NCBI RefSeq assembly: GCF_947623445.1
Contig: NC_135246.1
Span: forward strand, 9,717,856-9,781,855
From: Clavelina lepadiformis
Lineage: Eukaryota > Chordata > Ascidiacea > Aplousobranchia > Clavelinidae
DNA: 64,000 bases
Direction: 5' to 3'
A model generated the notes under the pieces. The model saw only the letters and a program-made list of their open reading frames with translations. It was not told the origin of the DNA and did not search any database. Each line of letters opens with the position of its first letter. Positions within the stretch are counted from its first letter, which is position 1. The translations under genes were made by a program, and so were the position numbers. Below, one piece after another: positions 1 to 11,300 of this stretch.

Positions 1-571
1 TTTTGCATCAGTTAAAATTAACATAAAGTTACAGTAAAAAAGTAAATTAATTCTGCACAATATGCTGAAATTTTTTTTTCTCTAGCCCCAGGCAAACGTA
101 TTTAGCATGAGCTTTAAATCGCAAAGAAAAAATGTGGTCGCAATACTGCCGATAGACCCTATATCAACCAGAGATCGTTGCATGGGTTTTCCATTCGTTT
201 AATTTAAACGCAATCGTCAACATGAAGGAAAGAACATAGCCAAAGTAGAATGAAAACATGCATATGCTGCTGGAATTGGAATCAATACTTCTAAAAAACG
301 TTTTGCACAAAACACAAGGTAAGGTCATAGTTGTGAAAAAGTCTAAAGTAGCCTAAAGCCGCAAAAACCGCTTAGAATCATCGAAGCGTGACGAATGAAC
401 ACGGCTGGCTTCATTCATTGGCATTTAGGCTAGCATAATGGCTGGTTAGATTTCAATCAAATTGATCAAAATTTGTCCGACCGACAGAATCTTAAAAAGG
501 CTGTTAAATAAATGTTAGATATGCAATGGAGAAAGATAGAACTCAGCATCCAATTTGTATATAACTTACTA
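1..571. other. AT-rich intergenic sequence
   Basis: No exon, RNA gene or repeat is recognisable here. The reading frames are short and broken, and no splice-consistent coding segment was found. Confidence 0.5.
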
Positions 572-788
572 GGGTCTAGTGCGGAAATGCACAATCACAG
601 AGCAGGATGCATTTGGGGTTTAGTGCAGAATCGCACAACAGCATGATGCATTTATATACTAGACCTCAGCCACCCAAATTGTGACGTCGTTTGGTTGTGC
701 ACTTCTACACTAGACCCTGCATTTATATACTAGACCCCAGCTACTGTAATTGTGACGTCATCTGGTTGTGCACTTCTGCACTAGACCC
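572..788. mobile_element. Small inverted-repeat element with an internal 71-bp duplication
   Basis: The ends are inverted copies: 572-594 matches the reverse complement of 766-788 over 23 bases with two mismatches (both ends read gggtctagtgc inward). A further partial copy of the end lies near 617-640. Inside, 648-718 and 719-789 are tandem copies of a 71-bp unit, each carrying tgacgtc; the second holds a full CRE palindrome, TGACGTCA, at 753-760. The structure suits a MITE-like element or a foldback repeat. No convincing target-site duplication was seen, so the class is unknown. Confidence 0.6.
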
Positions 789-2604
789 ACTCATCTTTGT
801 GTTTGTAAGCATTTTTTTAATCCTTGTAACCTAACTGTAAAATATTGTATGTTGGGTTTAGTGGCCATGTTAACCATCATTCAGCGTGTTTATCATTTGA
901 ACAATATTCTTGAACATTTTAAACCTTTTTGGACTTTGCTGCTTTTTCCTGCTCATTTTTTGCTGGTGGAATTGTTATTATATCACACTACAAGCTAATG
1001 GTTACTTGTAGCATTATATTTTTCGTTCCCGTTTGTAATCCATTACCGTTGTAATCCCTTTTTAAAATCAAGTTATCAACAATGTTTGCTTTTGCTGTTG
1101 AAGAGTCTTGTTAATCAATTCGAAATTCGGGCAATAATGTATAAAAAGCATTTCAATTAAAAAATCTCTGTCCATTGCAACTTGCACAAAGATGAAGTTA
1201 ATTGGTAACTGGGGCTCTGATGATGAGGAATCATCACTGAGTTTATGCCATAACTAACACTTTTCTCAGTCCGAGGATAAAGGTTATCATAGCATATCAT
1301 ATTCACTAACACCATAATAATAATAACACCCTTAAATTAATAAATAGTTCAGTGCCTATTTGCAAGACTGATGTCTAATTTTCAGAAAACAGTGACATTG
1401 AATTGATTGATTTACTTTGTATATGAGCCAAAACTTTGCCGAAGATATGCAAAGGTACACCAACTTGTATCCTGTACTTGTATGCAGCAGTTAGTGCTGT
1501 TATGTAAACATGATATAACATTGCATGTCTTCTGTGAGGAGACCAGATTGTCACAGGATAGCCCAAAGACTGGCTACAAAATGAACTGCCAAATGTAGAG
1601 TTTCATATCGACAATACCAACGTGTATTAGTTGCCGAAATTCATAACACTATTCGATGAGTTGTCTGAAAGCAAAGAAATAGTCTTGACAGAAACCAGCT
1701 TGTGTATTTTGAATCCATAATTTGAGTAATGCTTCTAGTTTTCAATTTCAGTAATGTTAAAATGCCAATATTTTATGCAAATTTTTACTTGATGTTTCAA
1801 GGAAGCCATGGCGCAATTCAATATTTATGATTATGAGATATTATTTTTTATTGGCTTCTTGCTTAGGTTAGGTCAATTTTGATGTTCCTTAATGTTACTT
1901 GGATTGATGATTCGTTAGTTCATAACTGAACTTATGTAATATGATCCGATTATTTACATTACAGTATTAGCAGATTATTTATGTCATACTTCAATAAGAT
2001 TAAAAATTTTTTTCAGTAAAATTTGCTGTTTTTATTGGTGCATAGAAATCGTGTTTCAAAGTGACCAAAAACAAAAGCAGGTTATTTCAAAGCTCAATAT
2101 ATTGTTTCGACGACATTACTTATTTCAAATGAATTGTACAGCCAGACAAAATGGCCTTTGAAATTACAAAAGCCCTGTTGCCTCAGGTCCCATGGACAGT
2201 GTTTTAGACACTATTATTCATAAATAAAACATCAAAATATAATATAATGAAACATTAAAAATAAAAAAACTTCTTTTGAGCTTACTATTTAAACAGTTTT
2301 AAAAGTCTAATAAAACCAAAAGGAATTACAAGCTAAGAATGCGAAAACTGAATAACTAAGCAAGGGTTCAGCCTTGGCCAAAAACCCCCAGTGTATGTTT
2401 TTAATTCTGATAATACGACTTAAAAATGAAGAGCTGATCTAAATAGACGACCATGGTGTAAGTGTTAGCAATGTCAATGTTAGTTTTCCTTTTCTAATCT
2501 TTGCATTCAGTGTTCTCTAGGTTTCAAAACCTGAATTATATTGCAATAACTGTTGTAAGAATTTTAAGCTGCAACTTTGATATATATTTACACTCCACCA
2601 CGAA
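789..2604. other. Intergenic, with one SINE-tail fragment
   Basis: No supported gene. The one recognisable piece is at about 1221-1310: a fragment of the dispersed repeat with the core 'ctcagtccgaggataaag', followed by an AT-rich tail. The rest is AT-rich sequence with short, broken frames. Confidence 0.5.
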
Positions 2605-2832
2605 ATGGAAGAAGGCAATGTAACCAGTAGCCAACCAGTAAAAGAAAATCCTACTCCTGAACAACTTGGAATTATGATTTTGCATGAACTGAGATCGATT
2701 AGAAAAGATATGAAAGAAGGAGGAAAGAACTTAAGAAAAAAGCTTGATTCTGTTTGCACGGAACTAAATGCTTTGCAGGAAAATGCAGAAAATTTAGCTG
2801 ACATGCCAGAAGCTACTGCTTCCAATTCATGA
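2605..2832 (+). CDS. Small 75-residue putative coiled-coil protein, unknown
   Basis: An ATG in good context (gaaATGg) opens 75 codons ending in TGA. The product is acidic at both ends with a charged helical middle: 'ILHELRSIRKDMKEG' at about residues 24-38, then a leucine-spaced stretch to about residue 65 that could form a short coiled coil. There are no cysteine motifs, signal peptide or membrane segment. An AATAAA-type hexamer lies about 100 bp downstream (near 2934), so a short intronless transcript is possible. I do not recognise the family. A chance ORF cannot be excluded, because the opposite strand is also open over this stretch, though the composition looks protein-like. Confidence 0.4.
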   Translation: MEEGNVTSSQPVKENPTPEQLGIMILHELRSIRKDMKEGGKNLRKKLDSVCTELNALQENAENLADMPEATASNS

Positions 2833-3605
2833 AAATTACTTTCCATATCATGATTTTAAACTTGAACAAATCAAGTTATGACATTAAGTGTAAGGAGTAT
2901 GGATGTGCAAAATTTTTGCCTAAAGGAATCTTCAATAAACAGGTCCATTTGTTTAGGGGACAGCCATATGTATCAGTGAGGTCATGAATGGTATTTTCCT
3001 GTATGTGCTATAAAACCAAAAAATCCATTGCAAAGTTTCAAGCAAACTCATGATCATGTGAAAACACAATCTATTAAAACTACGATAAGGTTAGCACGAT
3101 CAATGTGATGAAAAGAAATGTTATGTATTTTCACAGTTTGCTTTTTTTTCTTGTTTACTTGCAGAATACTTCAGTATTTTCTGTGGAATGATGTTACACT
3201 GAAGTTAATGTAATTACCATTATGTGTCCAAACTGTGTAATACCCATGTCGTGGTGTGATTAATTATTATTATTCAATGCAAACCTAATTTTCTCCAGGC
3301 TCAAGTTGCATAAATGTAAAAGTAAAACTTTTGAAAGGATTGAATTGTTGAAGTTTTCGTATTGTCGCGATTTCAGTTGATTTAAGTTCATGGTTTGAGC
3401 TAACCTGTGATGGCTAAATCTCATCAAACTTTGGTAAGGTTAACTTTCATGAAGTTTTTGAGGTGCACTTTTAAAAATTGGAAACATTTCACTTGAATAT
3501 CGTTGCATTGACCAGTGCCCAGCTACAGCTAATAAATATACGCGAACAACCCATGCATGCCAAGGAGTTAAAGAAAAGTGAGTGCAGGAAGAGAAACAAG
3601 TACAC
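2833..3605. other. Intergenic, nothing recognised
   Basis: AT-rich sequence after the small ORF, with a possible polyadenylation hexamer near 2934. No exon or repeat end was identified with confidence. Confidence 0.4.
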
Positions 3606-3725
3606 CTGTCAGTTTGGCAAAAGAGTGGTTAGAACGCGGGATTCAAAATAATATGGCCGGTGTTCCGTGTTCAATACTCAGCGGCGCTACCGTTTTAATG
3701 CCGTTGGGCAAGTCATTAAGGAGCC
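3606..3725 (+). repeat. tRNA-derived SINE fragment (head)
   Basis: The sequence has a tRNA-like A-box region ('agtggttagaacgc'), a degenerate B-box ('gtgttcaatac') and then 'cagcggcgctaccg' and 'ccgttgggcaag'. That last block is typical of tRNA-derived animal SINEs. The same order of blocks recurs at 50443-50532 (minus) and 55316-55440 (plus). The 3' tail block of the family is missing here, so this is a truncated copy. Confidence 0.55.
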
Positions 3726-4069
3726 GTATATCCTAAAATTTTGCGACTTCCATGAAAATCTTTGACGTTCTACTTAATGGTTCAAAAAGTGTGTTAGACC
3801 AATCAGAGGCCAGCATGGCCGAAGTCAGTTTTCAGTGCGCAGATTATTCTAGCGAATAGCGCGTTAAAAACTTTCAGGTTGCATGTTTAGGTTAACCTGA
3901 ATTATAGATGAAATTGACTTAGGGCACAAAATTGCAGGCTAAACGTTTACATTCTATTGCAAGAGTTAAAGGCATGTGATTTGATTAGGATTTGGTGAAA
4001 TAATAGCCAAAGGCATACTAGAGTGACATACAAAACTTCACGGAGCCAATCTCTTGAAGGATCAACCGG

Positions 4070-4450
4070 ATCGGATAGAATGATCTACAACAGTTTATTC
4101 CGGATGTAGAATTTCGAATCCTATTCTAGAAGAGCATAAAAGTTAAAAATTTAAGCAGCCGGAGTGCTTCTGTTTTGCATTTGCAATAGGCTCATAAAAT
4201 TATTATAGGCTAGTTCAAGCAAGTTGACAAGACGCGGTTTAATCCATGACGATTAACGCACCTACCACATAGTACTGGAATGTAAATAACACGTGACAAC
4301 ATCTCCAGCCCATGCCAATAAAAACCTTCAATCATAAAATAAAACCGGTTCCTAACATTTGGAAAAAATACGAAAATTAGATTCGAATCTTTTGAGATTC
4401 GGTTTTTTGGGATTCGTTATTCTAGAATCTAGAATGTGCATCCCTTACTA
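4070..4450. mobile_element. Probable fragment of a hAT-type DNA element
   Basis: The right edge at about 4380-4448 reads, on the minus strand, 'aagggatgcacattctag' followed by several short 'gaatc' dyads. This resembles the TAGGGATGCAC termini common in hAT elements. A second patch of 'gaatcc/ttctag' motifs lies at about 4108-4135. I could not find the matching left terminus or an 8-bp target duplication, so the extent is approximate. Confidence 0.35.
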
Positions 4451-6840
4451 TGGCAAACGAAGTCTTATTTGAAGGTGGAAAATAATCCGAAGCGGTAAGA
4501 TGTCTCATTATTATCCGTTACAGTTGATTGACTTTTCCAACCTATAGTCATCTCAATTCTCATCTATAGCTAAACAAGACAGGGTATTTTAAAAGATAAA
4601 GGAAAGCATCCACAAACGTTAACCTACTTTCAACATAGTCATCCGATCACGTTGGTTTTATTCAAAACGCAGTTATCCAATATCTAAAAGTAGGCTATGT
4701 CAACACTCATCACGTCTCTATCACTTGCTTTTAGCTATCAGCTCTAATCACACTTTTTAACTTTAGCCTAAACCATGGTGTTTCCTTATTAGTAGCACGA
4801 AACACAACGTATAGAATATATGGTAGTGAATAATAGTATATTCTCTCACGGTAAAAATACGTTGAGTTCAGCGCTCAAAACGCTTGCAATTGTAGTGTTT
4901 ACAACTACCCTGGCTCTATCTATAATCCTTACTTGCTTCTGAGATCAATTGAACAGTGCAGCATACTACGAAAAATATTCTATCAGAGAATATACCTGTG
5001 AATGTTAATTTGGTACAGAAATACATCCTCAAATGGGTTTTATGATTTTTTTTAAGTATGAGAAGTGAGAACGTGTCCTCACATCAACAAAAAATGTAGG
5101 AACGAGGTCCCCACCCCACTGCTTGTTATGGTATGATAATGTTTATCCTCGGAAGCTCGGACTAAGGAAAGTGTTTGTACGACTCAGGGCCGGATGTGGG
5201 GGGCGGCGGGACCCAGGGTCTCCACTATTTTTTTGGCCGGCTACATTGTGTCACAAATGAGCAAAAATAAACTGATGTATTATGCAATAATATTCACCAA
5301 ATTTAAAATTTTGCCTTAATTTAACCTTTAATTTCTCCAACATTTAGATTGCATTGCGTGTTTATTTCGTTTTAATAGTTTCAAACTGCACTGGAAAACG
5401 TTATTTCTCTCAACTAAAACTGATTGAAAGCCGGCTGCACACGTCGATGACTAAAAAAGAGTAAGACTAACGTATTTACGGAGGGGACCGTAAGTGTTTC
5501 CGTGTCTTTCTGTTCATTACTTTTTTCCTTTGCGACTCCTCATCGGCTATATTGCTATAATAACAACTGTAATACTGTATACTAAATACGATAAGCTATA
5601 ACAAGAAAGCTTCCGACAGCATTGTTATGAAACAATGACGAAAGTCAAGAACATAATTGGCTGATCGTGAAACAGAACAGATTGCTTGTCGTTTTGGTTA
5701 TCAACTTATCAAGCATCGAGAGAAAGTTTCCAAAAAGCCTATTTCCAATAATGCAAATTGAGCATTGCAGTTCCTGATACGGAGTTGTTCACTGTTTAAT
5801 CAAGCTGTAAAAGCAAAATAAGGTTATCCACGTTATCCAAAGTGGATGTTGAAAGGAAGTGATATTACAAAACTCATTGTGAACTGAGTACGGCTATGGT
5901 CCCTACCCAATACAAGCTTCGTTAAGAGTTATGCCTCGATTTTTTGTTAAAGTATAAGTGGTCAAGTAAGCATTAAAATTTCGTTGATGTCACTAATCAT
6001 GGTGTAACCTTCTATTGAGTTGTAGGTACATTATAAATATTTTTGGGACAAAGCTATTTCAGTAGTTGGGTGTAAAAATGCAGTTCAAAAAAATGTCTAA
6101 ATCATAAAAGACTTTCAGAGAGTTTGTCATTTACTCTCTTAAATATTATTTTATGCTTACACCAGCTGACTAGCATGTTTAAGAAGGTGCATTGGGCCAT
6201 ACTTACTCACGAACCTAACGCTTTTAAACGCTTTAGCCATTTATACATTTTCCTTTTTTTCGTTTGTTGCATTTCCATGTTTGCGACTGCATATCAGCTA
6301 CAATCTACTACACACAGAGAAAAACGTAGACTATAAGATTAATAGGCGGGTTTACGGCGTTTCAAAATCCATGTATACGGCCATACAAGTTGTACACAGC
6401 GTCTCAAAAGTGAAAACATAAATTTGGCTGCTGTATTGTCCACATAGGTATGAAAATACATTTTGTTTAGGGCGTTTTAAAGCGCAAAAACACAAAATTT
6501 TTGCGTTTGGCACATTTTGGGTGTGATACACAAGCTCAGGAATTTCAAAACAAATTTTCAAAGTTTTTGCCTCCCTTGAACGCAACCCTAAATGCACCAC
6601 TGCATGCTAACTATGCACAGTTTTACCTGCTAACGCAATATTATGTTAGTGATGGTAATCGGTATTTTAATATTTTCACGCTAATGCTGTTATTTTAGTA
6701 TAGGTTAGTTGCGCAATTCTTTATCGATTGAATCATATAGCAGCAGCTGGCTAGTTTAGTTAGATAAACGTACACAAAGGCGTTGGAGTTCGTAAAGCTA
6801 AACTTAGCACACATGCGCTTAAATTATAATCGTATTAATA
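4451..6840. other. Intergenic, with one minus-strand SINE-tail fragment
   Basis: At about 5120-5180 on the minus strand lies a copy of the dispersed repeat tail (reverse complement includes 'tccgaggataaacattatc'). It abuts a GC-rich patch at 5185-5225 ('cagggccgg', 'gggacccaggg'). Short frames elsewhere have no splice support or recognisable family. Confidence 0.4.
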
Positions 6841-7175
6841 AACAGGGCCAGCCAATGCTGGGACCCAGGGTACTCCACCATCTAAACCCAGCGCTGGCAC
6901 GATTTAAATCCAGCGATGATTACTCATCGCTCGAGTCCCGGTTACCAAGCTAGCCTTTGTGCAAGTTTTGTTTTTTGATAGTATTGCCCGACTTCAGAAC
7001 TGTCCACCAGATCCACTGAACAGGAGCAAGTGTAGTTAATGTCTTACCCAAGGGCTTTACAACAGGATGGCATCTTCGAGCGATGAGGAATCATCGCCGG
7101 GTAGTCGTGCAAAGACTTTCCTCAGTCCGAGGATAAAGATTATTATCATACCATACCAATAATACCTACTACCGG
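6841..7175 (+). repeat. SINE-like repeat copy (plus strand)
   Basis: It starts with 'gggacccagggtactccacc' and has a tRNA B-box-like stretch 'gctcgagtcccggttacc' at about 6931. It ends with the family tail at about 7085-7170: 'atgaggaatcatcgccg', then 'cctcagtccgaggataaag', then 'attatcataccatacc'. The tail matches copies at about 1221, 5120 (minus), 50225 (minus) and 55600. The internal structure is decayed. Confidence 0.5.
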
Positions 7176-8337
7176 TTAAAGGTTAACGATTTGCTTGCTA
7201 TGCTACGCACCTCCAAGACAAGTTTACACCACCCACTCAAGTTGGGTATAGTAGCACTTAACTGGGAGGAATTGTCTGCAATCTACATGCGTGTATGACA
7301 ATAGATTATAGCCTACATAGTGTTTTTGTGTAATCCAGGCTTGCTATCAATAACTTTACATTAGGCTAAAATCACAAGGCAGGGGTGAATTTAGGGCAAG
7401 TTTTCGCCAATTTTTTCCTAAAAAGATAAGAAAAATGGTTTTCTACATGGCCTATTCAGAACGTGCAACAATCAACGTAAACACATGGTTTGTTATGTTT
7501 TACGATCTTCATATCTTACTTTTCAACTTTGAGTAGCTTCTACCCAACGACCGTTATTCGTTTACAATGACATAATGTGAAGTACTGCTATTTCACTGAA
7601 GACACGACCCACCTTCACATAAAACAGTAAATAGATTTGTATGTATTTACTCTGATTACCCTTGCTAATGCAGCTTCCTTGACCTCGTTTTTGAAAACGT
7701 TTACTTTCACGACAAACTAACTAAAAAAAAGCAAGTTTAACAACCGGTAACGAATCAAATTACTTAATATTAATAGGCAGAATTTTCTATTTCTGCATGT
7801 ACAGTTAGCTGCAGAACCACGAAAAAATGGTAAACAACACCTGCATTGCAACAAATATTCTATAGGAAAATAATAAATTCAATTCACGTCATTTACAAGA
7901 ATTAAGAACATGGATGCGGTGGAACACAATAAAATGGAGCAAATGATATTTTTAATACTTTCGTAAACTTAAGCAATATGCACCACAAACGAGTATTTGA
8001 GGATAAAATATGCTTTTATGAAGAAGTGCAGAGCTGTAACATGGAAACACACAAAATGCCTCTGGTAACTAAATGGGGCGTGAGAAAGGTCTTCATAATA
8101 TATTCCGTCTACAAGAATCGTGAAAGAAGACTATGAAATGGTATCAACATTTGAAAATGCAACATGACCATTTACTATTTTCGCAAATCCAACCAAGACT
8201 TTTAAGAGCCAAGAAGGGGAATTTTTGCTATTGATAGGTTACAGTTTTACACCTCATCAACACACAACTGAACAACATTCAAAAATATTCAACAATTCGT
8301 GCAACCATCAATTACATGTGAGGTAGAATGATGTTTA
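7176..8337. other. Intergenic / 3' flank of MNT
   Basis: No gene was recognised. The 3' untranslated region of the minus-strand MNT gene must run into the right end of this stretch. A minus-strand AATAAA overlaps the MNT stop region (8334-8339), but it is probably too close to the stop to be the used signal. Confidence 0.4.
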
Positions 8338-11300
8338 TTACTGTCCTCCGTCGTTCACCCTTGTAGCAACTGCAGACGATGGCAGCCCGGGCTGCTCTGC
8401 AAGTTGGTCGCGCGATGTCGCTAACGAAACCGCGGAGCTTGAGGAATAAGCAACCGGGCGACCAAGCAGACCCTGGTTGACAGGCCACATCTGAAACCAC
8501 ATACAAGCAATAAGTTTTCCAGAGGATTCTCCTCACGGGTAGTGAATTATTTACTGAACCCCAGCGAATACTGATACAATGCGCAAGATTGTTCATTCAC
8601 TAACATCAATCGGTGAATAATTGAATATCCATCAACATAACCTTTATTTACCTGGTTGAAGTTTCTTATGCCTTGTACGTTTGGTATTCCAGAGATCTGA
8701 ACAGCTTGTAAACACCCGCCGGGGCCTGGTGCGGGGTACGCGGTTTGATACGGGTATCCCAAAAAATTAATGGGGATTGTATACCCATTTGCAGCACCCG
8801 GGGCCGCCATCATGAACCCCGAATTACTTGGTAAAACCACATGGGTTTGCTGAGGTAATCCCGCTTTCGAGGTCGGTGCCGGTGAGGGTTGCGATACAAG
8901 GTGGTTTGTTGATGGATGTGTTTCATCTTGGGCCTGAGATTGATTTGACAGGCGGCGCTTCTTCGGTATTACGTGAGATAGTTTCTCGTCTTCTAACTTG
9001 CTGCCAGTAGCGGAGACTTGGTTACTTTCATATTGCGGACGTTTGCGATCATTAGGTGGCGTGTTTAGTGTCACTTCGCGCTTAACGTTAACCTGCGACA
9101 AGGCACTGTGCACTTGCAAACACTGCATCTGTGGCATATCGGCGGCAGCGACGGCCTGCTGCTGCATATCAGTCAAATGCAGACCGGCGGGACTGACGGT
9201 ACCTGGCATGCCGCCCGGGTACATTACGTAACCGAATGGAATCACAAAAGGTACCTGAGGTATCTGTACCGCCGTGTTCGAAACAACTGCAGCCAACGCA
9301 GCGCTAGTTACTGTTGGTCTGGCGACTGCTGATGGAAGACCAACAGTAGAACTAGCTTGTTCATGCGTCACTGCCGACTGTAACCCGAGATTATTGACGG
9401 CTACGTAGTTTAATGCCGGATGCATTGGTGCTTCTAGCTTCGAATAACTCGAAACAGCTACCTTAGCTGGGGCTTGGACTGCTCCTGTGCTAGCGGGAGT
9501 GACACCGCTTGAAGCAGCGGGAAGCAATTTCGGAGCGGGAATGATCTGGTAAGCTACTTGGTTGCCAGCTACGCTGACAGGTAGCGTATGATATTGCAAC
9601 ATGGCGGCTTTTCCTGGTTTAGTCATGCCGTTTAGTTCAGACGGAAGGGTTGAAATTGGCACAGGTTTCGGCGTTATATCGGTCGATGACGCTACAAAAA
9701 AGCCAACACATACATTACTGACAGACACCATTGCTACAGATGCATGTGCATTCTACACTTGGTCTACTCTCCCCAAACTTTACGCAGTAACACTTACTTT
9801 CAGTAGGTGCTTGCGATCGTGATGACAATGTATTCTGTTTAACAGCAGATTCCTGGATGCCTTTATCCATAATTAATGAAGTTGGAACTGCAGGTTTGTT
9901 TGCTTTTTGAAGGGTTGTGAAACAAACCTGTCAATTTTTAAAAAGTGGCAAAGTTTATGTTATGCAAAAACCACCAACAGTAGCCAAAACAGAGATAAGC
10001 GAAACGTATAATGCTGGGCGTGCAATAATACCTGTGTGAGTGGGTGGTTCGTAGCGTGACACATACTTTGAGAAGAACTAGGTGATGACGTTGCAGTACT
10101 CTTGGACTTTGATGCTATTAACTGCTGCTGCTGCTTTCCCCGCCAGTTCGTGGCCGTTGTCATGGTTACTAGATATAATAACAGTATCACCGTCAAGCTA
10201 CAAGGTAGTGGAACTCGGTAAAACAACGCGTACTGGCTTTGCAAGTTACTTACTGGCATGGTGCTTTCTATCCCACAAGGAAAACGTTGCCTTCGTTTTC
10301 GGCTCGCTGCTCGTCTTGGATGAGGTCGCTATTGTCTTCACCGTAGGGCTTTCGTATTGGTGTATGAAGAAGGTCTTCTTCTTTCCGAGTCTGTCATTTG
10401 GCTTGTTGCGATATTCCAACCACTCTTTGCCAGATCTTTCATTCACCAAGCCCTTCCTCCAGTGATGCAACTTCCCTCGCTTGCCCTCCGCAAACATCGG
10501 GGAGTCACGATCGCTCTCGTTATCGGAGGTGGATATAAAATCGTCATTGTGGGAACTGAGCCCGAGCAGGGATGCAGACGCGCCAACGTAGAGAGAGGTC
10601 ATTTTGTGTTCCGTATCAGCTCTCATCGAGGATGGTTTTTCTTCAGAAGGAGTCTGTGGCACGTTTTGTGGTTGCGAAACTGAAAATGAATTGACGTCGA
10701 TATATCGTTTCTTCATCGGTATGTGCGTCTGGTCTGCAGAGCTCGTCACAGGCTGTAGGTATTTCACCTTCACTTGGTAATTGGGATAGCCTGGAAGCGA
10801 CGCGCTTGCCTCATTTATATTTGCCATTGTAACAGCAACATCCGCATTATTTTGTGCAACGGCCGGTATAATCGGGTGAGGTTGTTGGCTACTAGACTCT
10901 GCTGTTGTTTTTTCATTTGAAACCTTTCGTTCCGAAATCACCTTTGACGGCTCGCCCGCCACGACCGCCAAATACGCAGGTTCCGTGTTAGAACATGATG
11001 TTGGTATCGGATTAAGTGCGGGTCGCATTTGCTGAGCTTGAGTTCGTTCTTGGGTTTTATCAAGGTTGCTGACAATAGCAATTTTTGGCAATGGTGCAAC
11101 TGCCAACAAATTGGCGTCAGACTTTTCGAAAATCGGTTTCGAAAACACCATGGCTGGTGCGGGATGGATTTCGTTAAAATCTAAATCTGACGTACTATGC
11201 AGGGGCGGACTCGCACCACTGCCCACATTAAACCGCGGAAAAAATGACACGTAATTCGATGGCGGAGAGGGAGTGACGGAGCGCCCGGAACGTTTTCCGT

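Noticed and set aside
2517..2846. 109-codon minus-strand ORF
   Set aside because: It shadows the plus-strand ORF at 2605-2832. Its serine/phenylalanine-rich product looks like the antisense of a lysine/glutamate-rich coding frame.
3606..3680. Possible functional tRNA gene
   Set aside because: The A and B boxes are degenerate, no cloverleaf acceptor stem closes, and the SINE block follows directly; it is a tRNA-derived repeat.
5180..6900. Possible transposon bounded by 'cagggcc' words near 5187 and 6843
   Set aside because: The two ends are in the same orientation, not inverted, and no target duplication is visible. They more likely belong to separate repeat copies.
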